Positions 23,201 through 31,047 of a stretch of DNA of 45,086 bases are shown here, one piece after another. Every line of letters begins with the position of its first letter. Position 1 is the stretch's first letter. Made by a program: the position numbers and the translations under genes. The notes below the pieces were generated by a model, which was not told the DNA's origin, did no database searches, and worked only from the letters and a program-made list of their open reading frames with translations. This stretch comes from Oscillospiraceae bacterium (GTDB lineage: Bacteria > Bacillota > Clostridia > Oscillospirales > Oscillospiraceae): positions 1 to 45,086 of the forward strand of contig CAJTGJ010000031.1 in assembly GCA_910575695.1 (NCBI GenBank). The letters are read 5' to 3'.

Positions 23201-25915
23201 GACGAGGACGTTACCGCGCATACCACATACGGCACCGACCGGCGTAGCGCCTATGAGATTTTGGAGGAGTCCCTGAACCTGCGGGACGTGCGGGTCTACG
23301 ATACCGTTACCGACCCGGACGGGAAGGAACGCCGCGTGCTCAATGCCAAGGCGACTACCCTGGCGGCCCAGAAGCAGCAGATGATAAAAGACGCCTTCAG
23401 GGACTGGCTCTGGCAGGACCCGGACCGCCGCCGGGAGCTGGTCCGGCACTACAACGACACCATGAACTGCATCAAGCCCCGGGAGTACGACGGCAGCCAC
23501 ATCATCTTCCACGGCATCAACCCGGCCATCACGCTCAAGCCCCACCAGCTGGGGGCCATCGCGCACGTCCTGTACGGCGGCAACACGCTCCTGGCCCACG
23601 AGGTCGGGGCCGGGAAGACGTTCGAGATGATCGCCTCCGCCATGGAGTGCAAGTACCTTGGCCTGTGCAGCAAGTCGATTTTCGTCGTACCCAACCACCT
23701 GACTCAGCAGACCGCCGCCGACATCCTGGTGACAACGAAACGCGACTTCGAGACCCGGAAGCGGAAGAAGTTCTGCGCCCGCATCGCCACCGGCAACTGG
23801 GACGCGGTGATCATCGGGCACAGCCAGTTCGAGAAGATTCCCGTCAGCTATGAACGCCAGAAGAAGATCATCGACGGCCAGATTGACGACATCACTCTCG
23901 CCATAGCCGAGGTCAAGGCCAGCAAGGGCGAAAGGTTTACCGTCAAGCAAATGGAGCGCATGAAGAAGGACCTGGAGACCAAGCTGGAAAAATTAAAAGC
24001 CGACTGGAAGAAGGACGGCGTCATCACCTTCGAGCAGCTGGGCATCGACATGATGCTGGTGGACGAGAGCGACAACTACAAGAACCTCTTCACGTACACC
24101 AAGATGCGCAACGTGGCCGGATTGTCCACCGCTGAGGCCCAGAAGTCCACCGATATGTTCACGAAATGCCGCTACCTGGACGAAATCACGGGCGGGCGGG
24201 GTATTGTATTCGCCACTGGCACGCCCATCAGCAACAGCATGGTAGAGTGCTATACCATCCAGCTGTATCTCCAGTACGACCGCCTGATGGAGATGGGCAT
24301 GGGCACGTTGGACAGCTGGGCCTCCCGCTTCGGAGAGACGGTCACGGCCCTGGAGCTTGCCCCGGAGGGCACCGGCTACCGGGCGCGCACCCGCTTCGCC
24401 AGGTTCTTCAACCTGCCTGAGCTCATGGCGATCTTCAAGGAAGTGGCCGACATCAAGACCGCCGACCAGCTGGGCCTACCCGTACCCGAGGCCGAGTACC
24501 ACACCGTCGTTTGCAAGCCCACCGAGCACCAGAAGGCCCTGGTGAAGGAGCTGTCCAAGCGGGCGGAGAAAGTACATTCCGGCACCGTGGACGCCCGCGA
24601 GGACAATATGCTGCGCATCACGTCGGATGGCCGGAAGCTGGGTCTGGACCAGCGCATTATAAATCCGGCCCTGCCTGATGAGGCCAATACGAAAGTAAAC
24701 CAGTGCGTCGCCAACATCCTGCGCCACTGGCAGGACGGGGAAAACGAGAAGCTGACCCAGCTGGTGTTCTCCGACATCTCCACCCCCACGGCGGGCAAGG
24801 GCGGCTTCAACATCTACGACGACATCAAGACGAAGCTGGCCGCCGCCGGGATGCCCCTGGAGCAGGTCGCCTTCATCCACGACGCTGCCACCGACGAGCA
24901 GAAGAAGGTCCTGTTCGCCAAAGTCCGCTCCGGCCAGGTGCGCGTTCTCATCGGCAGCACCCAGAAGATGGGCGCCGGGACGAATATTCAGGACCGGCTC
25001 ATAGCCTCGCACGACTTGGACGCACCATGGCGTCCAAGGGACCTTACGCAACGCGCTGGACGCATCATCCGGCAGGGAAATGATAACGAAAAGGTCCACA
25101 TCTACCGTTATGTGACCGAATCGACCTTCGACGCCTATTTGTGGCAGACCTTGGAGGCCAAGCAGAAATTCATCTCCCAGGTCATGACCAGCCGGACGCC
25201 CCTGCGCTCCTGCGAGGACGTGGACGAGACGGCCCTCTCCTTCGCCGAGATCAAGGCCCTGTGCGCCGGGGACCCCCGCATCAAGGAGCGCATGGAGCTG
25301 GACGTGGAGGTTGCCCGGCTGCGCATCATGAAGGCCGATTATCAGTCCAAGAAGTTCCGGCTGGAGGACGCCGCCAAGTACCTTCCGGCCCAGGTCGGCC
25401 AGGCCGAGGCCATGATCGCGGGCATCCAGACGGATATGGACACCCTCGCGGCCCATCCCTGCCCGGAGGACGGCTTTGCCATGAAGGTCAATGGCCGCAA
25501 CTACTTGGAGAAGGACAAGGCCGGTGAGGCGTTGCTGGACGCCGTGGCCGCGGTCTCTGAGACGAGACCCGTGGAGATCGGCAGCTACCGGGGCTTCTAC
25601 ATCACCGCCCAGATGGTCATGTTCGGCGACCACAAGGTCAGCTTCAAGGGCGTTGTCTCGTACACCATCGACCTGGGCGAGAGCGCGACGGGCAACATCA
25701 CCCGCATCGACAACGCCCTGGGCAGGCTGCCGGAGCACATGAAGGAGTACCAGGCCAAGGTGGCCGACCTGCGACAGCAGCTGGAGTCCGCCCGGGCCGA
25801 GGCCGCGAAGCCCTTCGCCATGGAGGCCGAGCTGCAACGGAAATCCGCCCGGCTGGCGGAGCTGGACGCGGCGCTGAACCTGGGCGGCAGGGCCGGGGGC
25901 GACGCGGCGGCGTGA
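20234..25915 (+). CDS. Giant ArdC-like/N6-methylase/SNF2 helicase protein
   Basis: 1893 residues from ATG 20234 (AAAGGAG upstream). Domains in order: ArdC-like N-terminal ssDNA-binding region (about 5-130, with FLMMAGQFYKYSFLDQVMIY); a low-complexity Pro/Ala linker (about 250-340); an N6-adenine methylase-like domain with motif I ILEPSCGVGSFFG (about 453) and motif IV NVPFGDY in place of NPPY (about 518); an SNF2/DEAD helicase with Walker A HEVGAGKT (about 1123), VDES in motif II (about 1272), GTPIS and motif VI TQRAGRIIRQGN (about 1603); and a C-terminal coiled coil. Such proteins are standard in Firmicute ICEs and large plasmids, perhaps for protecting or processing incoming DNA. Methylase activity is uncertain because of the NVPF motif. 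Confidence 0.9.
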   Translation: MAAKVETYRQMADHATGNLTAQIKDWSKFLMMAGQFYKYSFLDQVMIYTQRPDATACAEFDLWNHRMGRRIRRGSKGIALLRYRDGRVFLRYVFDVADTERRENGRDPMLWQYRDEYENTVTARLEEAFGVPGSNGLAKQLITLAVQFADEHWNDFKDKIMLAVHGSSLDGLDEDNVALRFRSAVTVSLSFLLLARCGFDLDSYFTPEDFACISEFDTRVTILTLGNAVSESANVILRQVERAVKARMAGRSTTPPAPAHQTEERKPLEDTTAAGNGKPAAASVSRPKPEAPSAVSEPPQEAPGQLAMPGYSEPAAPAPGPVQARQEAPARPAPAAVNFRITDDDLGIGGPKAKYAANTAAIRVLKAVEAEGRAASPDEQEVLSRYVGWGGVPDAFAPDKAEWANEYVELKALLTGDEYASARASTLNAHFTPPIIIRAIYEALGRMGFQSGNILEPSCGVGSFFGCLPESMSASRLYGVELDAISGRIAQQLYPKANIVVRGYEHSAYPKDFFDAAVGNVPFGDYKVSDPGYNKLGFTIHNYFLAKALDQLRPGGVMAFVTSRYTMDAKDSTVRKYLAERADLLGAIRLPNNAFKANAGTDVVADIIFFQKREEPAVELPDWVSVMENQDGYPINVYFNDHPEMVLGCPGFESTRYGHDYTVHPAPGADLAEQLQRAVARIYGTYREAAPTEPGDESAGSIPADPSVKNFSYAVVDGEVWFRENSVMVRPKLNATARARVKGMVGLRDCLQELIAAQMEPDAPLDGHQRRLNALYDGFTSRYGLINSRGNRLAFSRDNSYYLLCSLEVLDDDGNLERKADIFTKRTIQNRQPVTHVDTAQEALAVSIGEQARVDLPYMAQLTDRPVSELTDELGASGTIYRDPETETWQTADEYLSGNVRRKLREAQRAVEDDPAYRPNVDALAAAIPKDLEASEIEVRLGATWIAPKYIQQFMVETFHMTKYHQEHIRVVYVKATSAWFITNKAWISDEDVTAHTTYGTDRRSAYEILEESLNLRDVRVYDTVTDPDGKERRVLNAKATTLAAQKQQMIKDAFRDWLWQDPDRRRELVRHYNDTMNCIKPREYDGSHIIFHGINPAITLKPHQLGAIAHVLYGGNTLLAHEVGAGKTFEMIASAMECKYLGLCSKSIFVVPNHLTQQTAADILVTTKRDFETRKRKKFCARIATGNWDAVIIGHSQFEKIPVSYERQKKIIDGQIDDITLAIAEVKASKGERFTVKQMERMKKDLETKLEKLKADWKKDGVITFEQLGIDMMLVDESDNYKNLFTYTKMRNVAGLSTAEAQKSTDMFTKCRYLDEITGGRGIVFATGTPISNSMVECYTIQLYLQYDRLMEMGMGTLDSWASRFGETVTALELAPEGTGYRARTRFARFFNLPELMAIFKEVADIKTADQLGLPVPEAEYHTVVCKPTEHQKALVKELSKRAEKVHSGTVDAREDNMLRITSDGRKLGLDQRIINPALPDEANTKVNQCVANILRHWQDGENEKLTQLVFSDISTPTAGKGGFNIYDDIKTKLAAAGMPLEQVAFIHDAATDEQKKVLFAKVRSGQVRVLIGSTQKMGAGTNIQDRLIASHDLDAPWRPRDLTQRAGRIIRQGNDNEKVHIYRYVTESTFDAYLWQTLEAKQKFISQVMTSRTPLRSCEDVDETALSFAEIKALCAGDPRIKERMELDVEVARLRIMKADYQSKKFRLEDAAKYLPAQVGQAEAMIAGIQTDMDTLAAHPCPEDGFAMKVNGRNYLEKDKAGEALLDAVAAVSETRPVEIGSYRGFYITAQMVMFGDHKVSFKGVVSYTIDLGESATGNITRIDNALGRLPEHMKEYQAKVADLRQQLESARAEAAKPFAMEAELQRKSARLAELDAALNLGGRAGGDAAA

Positions 25916-25927
25916 TAAATCAGATAG

Positions 25928-25953
25928 GGCGGCCAGGCTGAAGCCTGGCCGCC
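25928..25953 (+). other. Intercistronic hairpin
   Basis: GGCGGCCAGGC/GCCTGGCCGCC, an 11-bp perfect stem with a 4-nt loop and no T run. It probably stabilises or pauses the operon transcript rather than ending it. Confidence 0.5.
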
Positions 25954-25978
25954 CCGCACGCATTAAGGAGGTTTGCAA

Positions 25979-26398
25979 ATGAAAATCAGTATCCAAAAGC
26001 AGGAAACATTCTACTCGAAGGACGAGGCCCTTGGCTGCCAGGCGCAGCACGCGGGCGCTGAGATTACTTTCCGCGAGGGCCACGGGCTCATGCTGAACGG
26101 CGAGTGGACCTACGACATTCCCGAGAACCGCCCCGCCTGGATAGTCACCTGGACAGAAGCGGCCGACGCCGTCGAGTTCGATTCCACCGACCTGGACGGG
26201 ATGCGGCGGCTCATGGACGAGTACGGAGGCAGCAGAGCCTCTTTCGACGGCACGAATGAGAACATAGAGCAGGTCTCCATATCCATTGCGAAAGACCGGA
26301 TCGACGTCGTGACCTTCCAGGACAACGGCTGGACCCGCCGGAACGTCTACTGGCGGGACGGGACCCGCGAGGAGCTTTACGAGGGGAAATGGAAATGA
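25979..26398 (+). CDS. Hypothetical protein
   Basis: 139 residues after AAGGAGG. Beta-rich (AEITFREGHGLMLNGEWTYD, AWIVTWTEAADAVEFDS, ISIAKDRIDVVTFQDNG), probably a small beta-sandwich. It overlaps the next gene by 4 bp. No family recognised. Confidence 0.65.
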   Translation: MKISIQKQETFYSKDEALGCQAQHAGAEITFREGHGLMLNGEWTYDIPENRPAWIVTWTEAADAVEFDSTDLDGMRRLMDEYGGSRASFDGTNENIEQVSISIAKDRIDVVTFQDNGWTRRNVYWRDGTREELYEGKWK

Positions 26399-26841
26399 AG
26401 ATATTTTTGCTGATCCACGGGCAGGACACCGACTCCGCCTGCGATACAAAAGTGAAGCCGTTCGCCGGCCAGCAGGCCGCATGGGACGCGATGCGGAAGG
26501 AGTGGAACGAGGCTGTCACGGCCTGGGGCTACGCCTCCAAGGAGCACGGGGACGAGGACGAGTGCGAGTGCCGCCAGGACGCCGCCGTCATCCGCGCTGG
26601 CGGCGACGTGGAGCATTGGCGCATTGAGGAGCAGGAGTTGGCCGTCCCCGTGTCCGTCGCCGTGGAGGTGTCCGGCGGCCTGGTGCGGGCCGTGTACGCC
26701 AAGGGCGGCGACGTTGGCGCCGATGTTTTCGACCTGGACGTACACGATTTTCCGGACGAGGGCGAGCAGGAGGAAACCGAAAGTCGAGAAAAGCAGTTGG
26801 AGAAGCTCATCGGCGCCCCCGGCTGGAAACAGGTGTGGTGA
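26395..26841 (+). CDS. Hypothetical protein
   Basis: 148 residues, translationally coupled to the gene before. Acidic, with a Glu/Asp-rich C-terminus (DFPDEGEQEETESREKQ) and a possible Cys pair in EDECECRQD. Its stop lies 3 bp from the end of the convergent XRE gene, with no terminator visible between them. Confidence 0.6.
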   Translation: MKIFLLIHGQDTDSACDTKVKPFAGQQAAWDAMRKEWNEAVTAWGYASKEHGDEDECECRQDAAVIRAGGDVEHWRIEEQELAVPVSVAVEVSGGLVRAVYAKGGDVGADVFDLDVHDFPDEGEQEETESREKQLEKLIGAPGWKQVW

Positions 26842-26844
26842 TCC

Positions 26845-27081
26845 TCAGAACCCCCGGAAAATGTCATCGTAGGAGCATTGGTATATCTTTCGCAATGCGG
26901 ACAACTCGCTCACCCGGACGTTGTAGTCGCCGGATTCGATATGGGCGTAGAAGTCCCTCGACATGTCGATGCCCGCCACTTGCAGCTGGGCGGCGACCTG
27001 CTCTTGCGTCAACCCGGCCTGGTTCCGCAGCTGACGGAGGTTCGCGCCGATACAATAATCCTGCTTGACTTTCTGATCCAT
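26845..27081 (-). CDS. Small XRE-family transcriptional regulator
   Basis: 78 residues, leftward, inside an otherwise rightward operon. It is a nearly bare helix-turn-helix domain: LRQLRNQAGLTQEQVAAQLQ, then DFYAHIESGDYNVRVSELSALRKIY. The start ATG at 27081 is preceded by GGGGGTGG. It is divergent from the SLOG gene across a 108-bp region with two palindromes, so it probably represses its own gene and the SLOG-PcfK-PcfJ genes. Confidence 0.88.
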   Translation of the reverse strand: MDQKVKQDYCIGANLRQLRNQAGLTQEQVAAQLQVAGIDMSRDFYAHIESGDYNVRVSELSALRKIYQCSYDDIFRGF

Positions 27082-27103
27082 GCGCACCCACCCCCATGCC
27101 GTT

Positions 27104-27121
27104 TGTGTGGCAATCCACACA
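27104..27121. promoter_or_regulatory. Palindromic operator 1, likely for the XRE regulator
   Basis: TGTGTGG-CAAT-CCACACA, a perfect 7-bp inverted repeat located upstream of the regulator's start codon. Confidence 0.6.
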
Positions 27122-27127
27122 TTTGAC

Positions 27128-27156
27128 TTGATTATATAGGATGATGCACTTATAAT
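27128..27156 (+). promoter_or_regulatory. Promoter of the SLOG-PcfK-PcfJ genes
   Basis: TTGATT, 17-bp spacer, TATAAT. Operator 2 begins 4 bp downstream, so a bound repressor would block initiation. Confidence 0.7.
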
Positions 27157-27159
27157 TGC

Positions 27160-27171
27160 GTGGTATACCAC
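27160..27171. promoter_or_regulatory. Palindromic operator 2
   Basis: GTGGTATACCAC, a perfect 12-bp palindrome at the expected transcription start; it shares the GTGG/CCAC half-site with operator 1. Confidence 0.6.
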
Positions 27172-27189
27172 ACAAGCGGAGGAATAGCC

Positions 27190-27729
27190 ATGAAAGAACT
27201 GCCAGATAGAAGATACTGCTGCTGCTTCACCGGGCATCGGCCCGAAAAGCTGGAAATAGGCCCCGATCTCGTTATCCGGCGGCTGGACGAGGCGATCACC
27301 GCCGCCATAGGGCGCGGATACACGACGTTCATCTCCGGGGCCGCGAAAGGGGTTGACCTTTGGGCGGCGGAGCTGGTCTTGGAGCGACGGCTCTCCCGGC
27401 CAGAGATCCGGCTGGTCTGCGCCGTGCCCTATCAAGGCTTCGGCCTGCACTGGAAGGACGGGTACTCGGAGCTGTTCGCCCGTGTCATCCAAGCGGCGGA
27501 TGCCGTCCGCTATGTCTGCGACTCCTACTCCCGGTCCGCATACCAGTGCCGGAACGAGTGGATGGTGGACCGCTCTTCGCTGCTGATTGCCGCCTACACC
27601 GGCGTCAGCGGCGGCACGCGCAACACGATTGAGTATGCCAGGAAGCAGGATGCGTGCGAGATACAATACCTGGAGCTGGCGGCAGAGGGCCAAGCCGAAG
27701 AAGGGCGGCTGCGCCGCCCTCAAGGGTAA
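27190..27729 (+). CDS. SLOG-family protein (DUF1273/YpsA type)
   Basis: 179 residues. CCCFTGHRPEKL near the start and YTTFISGAAKGVDLWAAELVLE (about 46-67) are the nucleotide-binding signature of the DUF1273 branch of the SLOG/Rossmann superfamily. LVCAVPYQGFGLHW and the Asp/Asn-rich YVCDSYSRSAYQCRNEWMVD follow. SLOG proteins bind or cleave nucleotide-derived ligands; the function of this branch in mobile elements is unknown. First gene after the XRE-controlled promoter, with GGAGGAATAGCC before its ATG. Confidence 0.85.
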   Translation: MKELPDRRYCCCFTGHRPEKLEIGPDLVIRRLDEAITAAIGRGYTTFISGAAKGVDLWAAELVLERRLSRPEIRLVCAVPYQGFGLHWKDGYSELFARVIQAADAVRYVCDSYSRSAYQCRNEWMVDRSSLLIAAYTGVSGGTRNTIEYARKQDACEIQYLELAAEGQAEEGRLRRPQG

Positions 27730-27749
27730 TAGCAGAGGAAAAATACAGG

Positions 27750-27780
27750 GAGCGCAGTACGGAAAATCCGTGCTGCGCTC
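27750..27780 (+). other. Intercistronic hairpin
   Basis: GAGCGCAG-T-ACGGA pairs with TCCGT-G-CTGCGCTC (14 bp with one G-T), loop AAA, no T run. Probably a transcript-stability or pausing structure between the SLOG and PcfK genes. Confidence 0.55.
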
Positions 27781-27807
27781 TCGCCATATCAACAGGAGGC
27801 ATGAAAC

Positions 27808-28692
27808 ATGGGATTTTTCTCCGAGATCGCCAGCGAGGCCCGCCGCAATACCCGCTCCGCCGCAACGTCCCAGCCCGCCGCGCCGGAGCAGGGCGCGTTG
27901 CCCCGGGAGGCCCCGCCCCAGCCGGCTCCCGCCGCACCCGAACCCGAACCGGCTCCACCTGAGCCGGTCCCGCCCCAGCCCGAGCCTGCTCCGGCCCCGG
28001 AGCAACCGCCCGAGCTGTCGGCCCACACCCCTCCGCCGCCCGAACTGAAGCTGGACGTGGCGAAGGACGCCGCCCCCACCCCGGACGATGACGCCAGGCG
28101 CAGGGCCCACGAGGCCGCCGAGGCCAAGCGCAAGGCTGAGTTTGACGCCCGACAAGCCGAGAAGAAAGCGGCCCGGCAGGCCGCGCTTGACCGCATCGCC
28201 GCCATGGCCGCCGCCGATCTGCTGGCCGCGTCCGTGGAGCGCGTCGCCGCCGATACGGAACGTCTGACCCGCCGAAACATGAAAGAATCTGTGGCTGGGC
28301 ACATCCAGGCCAAGTGCCACGAGGACACCGCCTTCGCCACCTTGGTCATGGACCCGGCCAAGAGCATGGTCAACTGCTTTCAGTATATCAACAGGAAGGC
28401 CCAGGAGTATGCCGAGCAGGAAATGAAGGACAACGGCATCCAGCGCACCGGCGTCTACGGCTTGGACGTGCCGGACGGCCTGTGCTTCCAATGGGCCGAG
28501 GACTATTTCAAGGACGAAAATGCCAAGGAGGATCATAATGAAGATGAAAAATTCGTACCCAAGCCGTATGTACCTGCTTCCACTCCCCGTAAGACGGACA
28601 AGGGCAAGGCAGGCAAAAAGTCGGCCCCTGCGGCGAAGCCCAAAGCCGCGAAGCCGAAGGATGCTGGTATGGAACAAATCAGCCTGATGTAA
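27808..28692 (+). CDS. PcfK-like protein
   Basis: 294 residues after CAGGAGGC. The N-terminal third is a long Pro/Ala/Glu-rich disordered part (about 20-85). An Ala/Lys/Arg-rich helix follows (RRRAHEAAEAKRKAEFDARQ). The conserved PcfK domain comes next (about 165-245: MKESVAGHIQAKC, FATLVMDPAKSMVNCFQYI, GVYGLDVPDGLCFQWAEDYF), then a Lys/Ala tail ending in EQISLM. PcfK is encoded next to PcfJ on conjugative plasmids such as pCF10 and in ICEs; its biochemical role is unknown. Here it is likewise directly followed by the PcfJ gene. Confidence 0.85.
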   Translation: MGFFSEIASEARRNTRSAATSQPAAPEQGALPREAPPQPAPAAPEPEPAPPEPVPPQPEPAPAPEQPPELSAHTPPPPELKLDVAKDAAPTPDDDARRRAHEAAEAKRKAEFDARQAEKKAARQAALDRIAAMAAADLLAASVERVAADTERLTRRNMKESVAGHIQAKCHEDTAFATLVMDPAKSMVNCFQYINRKAQEYAEQEMKDNGIQRTGVYGLDVPDGLCFQWAEDYFKDENAKEDHNEDEKFVPKPYVPASTPRKTDKGKAGKKSAPAAKPKAAKPKDAGMEQISLM

Positions 28693-28704
28693 GGAGGGGT
28701 GGAA

Positions 28705-30687
28705 ATGCTGGACAAAAAAGCCCTGCGAAAGTTTACCGCTGACAATCCTGCCCCCGCCATCCCGCCGGGGCATGGGCTACTCCATGCCCCGCAGGTGGAC
28801 TACATCGTCCGCACGGCGGTCAAAATCATCGGCCGCCGCCGGACGCTGGTGCTGTACGTCTACGACCGCAAGCGGGCCGCGTCCGGCGATTCTCGGCCCG
28901 TCTGGACGATGTTCCAGGCGGGAGAGGACTATATCACCCTGGCCCGGAGGGAGGACGGCTCCACCCGCTGGCGCGAGGCCAGCTTCGAGCGGCTGGGCAA
29001 GGACTATTCCTTCACCAGGAAATGCGTGTTCTACTCCGCCCCGGACAATCAGAGGGTATGCAGCTTCTTCCACGACCATAACCACGACGGCATGGAAGCT
29101 CTGACCTACGCCCAGCAGGCCATCCTTGACAAGCGCAGCACGGAGCGCCAGCTCAGGCGGGAGAGGCGGACTATTGACCGTATGCGCCCCCTCCACGCCC
29201 TTCCCCGGAGCCTGGAGGACTGGGTACGGCGCGAGGTCATGCCGGCGTACTTACGTTGCGGGCACACGTCGGTGCGGCGTCCCGTGACCGGGATCTGCAC
29301 GTCCTGCGGGAAGGAGGCCACGCTGCCCAGCGCGGCGCACAACAGCAAAATTACGTGTCCCCATTGCAAGCGGGAGCTGACGGTTAAGTCCGCAGGGAAG
29401 GCCGGGCGGACCTATGACCGCGATACCGTCCAGGTCATGGAGCGTATCAGCAGCAGCGAGGTCGTGGCCCGGGTCGTGAAGGTCTATTACGACTACGACC
29501 GCGACCATCTTCTGCCTACGGAGCGGATATACGAGAACGCCCGCGTATTCATCCGGCTCGGCCCGGACGGCAAGGCGGCGGTCGAGCCGTACTACTATTC
29601 TTACAACAGGGGCACGCTGACCCATTGGATGCCCGGGGACCGGCCCATCTTCTATCCCTACAACGACAACTTCGAGGCCGTCACCTGCGGCCATGTGTAC
29701 TGTCGGAACCTGCCGAAGACACTGGCGGGGACGCCCTGGGAGTACTGCCCTGTCACGGCGTTCTATGAACATTTCCACGAGCCCATGCAGCTCTGGCCGT
29801 TCCTGCGGGCGTACCTGGAGCACCCCCGGCTGGAGCACCTGGTTAAAACCGGCTTCTTCAGTCTGGCGGCCGATCTCGCCTACAGGCAGTTATCTAAGGA
29901 CACCCTGGACGAATCCCAGGGCCGCACCCACCGGATTCTACGCGTTGCCCCGGAGGACGTGGCCTTTCTGCGGACACTGGACGTGGATGTGGGGGACCTG
30001 CTGACGTTCCGGGAGTGCGGGGACGCCAAGGACCGGCAGGGGCTGTTCCTATGGCGGCGGGAGCATGGCGTGGAGCGCGACGTGACCCAGATTCTGAAGC
30101 ATATGACGGCCCACAAGCTCATGAAATACATGGACAAGCAGTTCGCCGCGCTCCGCACCGACGGCGGCAGAGGCCGCTATTATAATATGCAGTCCGCCGT
30201 GTCGGAGTACCGCGACTACCTGGACATGTGCGCCAAGCTGGACTACGACATGGGCAACAGCTTCGTCCTATACCCCAAAAATCTGCGGGAGGCGCATGAC
30301 AGGGTGGCCCGCAGGGTGAAGATCAAGGCCGACGCCCAGCTGCGCCGGGACTTCAAGGCGGCTATGAAGGCCATCTCCGGGCGCCTGGACTTCGAGGCAG
30401 ACGGCATGAAATTCCTTCTGCCGACTACCCCGGAGGAGTTGGCCGCTGAGGGAAACGCTTTACACCACTGTGTCGGATCATATGCGAATCGCGTGGCGCG
30501 GAAGGAGTGCATCATCCTGTTCCTGCGGCGGTGCGAGAACCTGGCCAAGCCGTTCTACACAGTGGAGGTTCGGGGCAGGAAGATCATCCAGGTGCATGGA
30601 AAGGGAAACTGCGATCCGACGCCGGAAGTCAATGCTTTCATGTCCAAGTGGGAGCGGCAGGTCCTCCGGGCCCCCGCCGCAGCATAA
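28705..30687 (+). CDS. PcfJ-like protein
   Basis: 660 residues, 12 bp behind the PcfK gene. GGAGGGG precedes ATG 28705 (a GTG at 28699 lies inside the ribosome site). Two zinc-ribbon Cys pairs are seen: CGHTSVRRPVTGICTSCG and CPHC (about 186-226). The C-terminal PcfJ domain has LPTTPEELAAEGNALHHCVGSYANRVA, the FLRRC-N block and FYTVEVRGRKIIQVHGKGN. Known only as a conserved companion of PcfK in conjugative plasmids and ICEs. It is the last gene of the long operon. Confidence 0.9.
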   Translation: MLDKKALRKFTADNPAPAIPPGHGLLHAPQVDYIVRTAVKIIGRRRTLVLYVYDRKRAASGDSRPVWTMFQAGEDYITLARREDGSTRWREASFERLGKDYSFTRKCVFYSAPDNQRVCSFFHDHNHDGMEALTYAQQAILDKRSTERQLRRERRTIDRMRPLHALPRSLEDWVRREVMPAYLRCGHTSVRRPVTGICTSCGKEATLPSAAHNSKITCPHCKRELTVKSAGKAGRTYDRDTVQVMERISSSEVVARVVKVYYDYDRDHLLPTERIYENARVFIRLGPDGKAAVEPYYYSYNRGTLTHWMPGDRPIFYPYNDNFEAVTCGHVYCRNLPKTLAGTPWEYCPVTAFYEHFHEPMQLWPFLRAYLEHPRLEHLVKTGFFSLAADLAYRQLSKDTLDESQGRTHRILRVAPEDVAFLRTLDVDVGDLLTFRECGDAKDRQGLFLWRREHGVERDVTQILKHMTAHKLMKYMDKQFAALRTDGGRGRYYNMQSAVSEYRDYLDMCAKLDYDMGNSFVLYPKNLREAHDRVARRVKIKADAQLRRDFKAAMKAISGRLDFEADGMKFLLPTTPEELAAEGNALHHCVGSYANRVARKECIILFLRRCENLAKPFYTVEVRGRKIIQVHGKGNCDPTPEVNAFMSKWERQVLRAPAAA

Positions 30688-30756
30688 GGGGGTTGCCATG
30701 CACATACGATTAGCCGTCACCATCCGGCCACGCCCGCCCCCGTGGTGGGTTTTGCA

Positions 30757-30790
30757 ACAAAAAATCACGGCTCGCCAGTGCGAACCGTGT
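30757..30790 (-). terminator. Terminator of the leftward small RNA
   Basis: Read leftward, CACGG-T-TCGC pairs with GCGA-G-CCGTG (10 bp, one mismatch) around ACTG, followed by ATTTTTTG: a textbook intrinsic terminator. Confidence 0.8.
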
Positions 30791-30943
30791 CAAAAACCCT
30801 TGATTTATCTTCCAGCATAAGCTATAATGGGCAACGAGATAACAAAAGCATAAGGCAGGCCTGGGGGGCGGCAACCCCCCAGGTCCTATGTAGGGAGTCC
30901 CCGTTAAGAACCAGCCCCACACAGCAGAAATTTTCTGCGCCCA
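30758..30943 (-). ncRNA. Leftward small RNA of about 186 nt, antisense to a rightward transcript
   Basis: It is bounded by a TTGATT-17-TATAAT promoter and an intrinsic terminator, and contains a 9-bp hairpin CCTGGGGGG/CCCCCCAGG (30859-30882) and GCAGAAA/TTTCTGC (30924-30938). There is no plausible open reading frame with a ribosome site. It overlaps, in antisense, the transcript expected from the rightward promoter at 30800-30828. Size and isolation resemble a regulatory RNA. I considered 6S RNA but do not see its closed-bubble fold. Confidence 0.6.
30800..30828 (+). promoter_or_regulatory. Rightward promoter facing the small RNA
   Basis: TTGATT, 17-bp spacer, TATAATGGG. It is the same hexamers, spacing and GGG start as the leftward promoter at 30950-30978. 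Confidence 0.7.
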
Positions 30944-30949
30944 AAGCCC

Positions 30950-30978
30950 ATTATAACGGTTTTCCCGGCAATAATCAA
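30950..30978 (-). promoter_or_regulatory. Leftward promoter of the small RNA
   Basis: Minus strand TTGATT (30973-30978), 17-bp spacer, TATAAT (30950-30955), then GGG. Confidence 0.75.
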
Positions 30979-31011
30979 TGGGGAAATCAATGGCTTGTGT
31001 GCGTAGCTTCA

Positions 31012-31046
31012 GCGGTGTAGGGATTATTGTGCCCTGCGCCGCTTTT
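31012..31046 (+). terminator. Terminator of the rightward transcript
   Basis: GCGG-T-GTAGGG pairs with CCCTGC-G-CCGC and is followed by TTTTG. It would end a rightward RNA of about 210 nt begun near 30835, or the PcfJ operon transcript. Confidence 0.65.
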
Positions 31047-31047
31047 G

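Noticed and set aside
20150..23950. 1266-residue open frame on the minus strand inside the giant helicase gene
   Set aside because: It mirrors the GC-rich plus-strand gene, has no ribosome site or recognisable domain, and the plus frame has clear methylase and helicase motifs.
27082..28773. Extension of the XRE gene frame to 642 residues on the minus strand
   Set aside because: The added part is antisense to the SLOG and PcfK genes; the real start at 27081 has a ribosome site and begins the HTH domain.
30758..30943. 6S RNA identity for the leftward small RNA
   Set aside because: Length fits, but the 5' and 3' ends do not pair and there is no central bubble; 6S would also not be expected on a mobile element.
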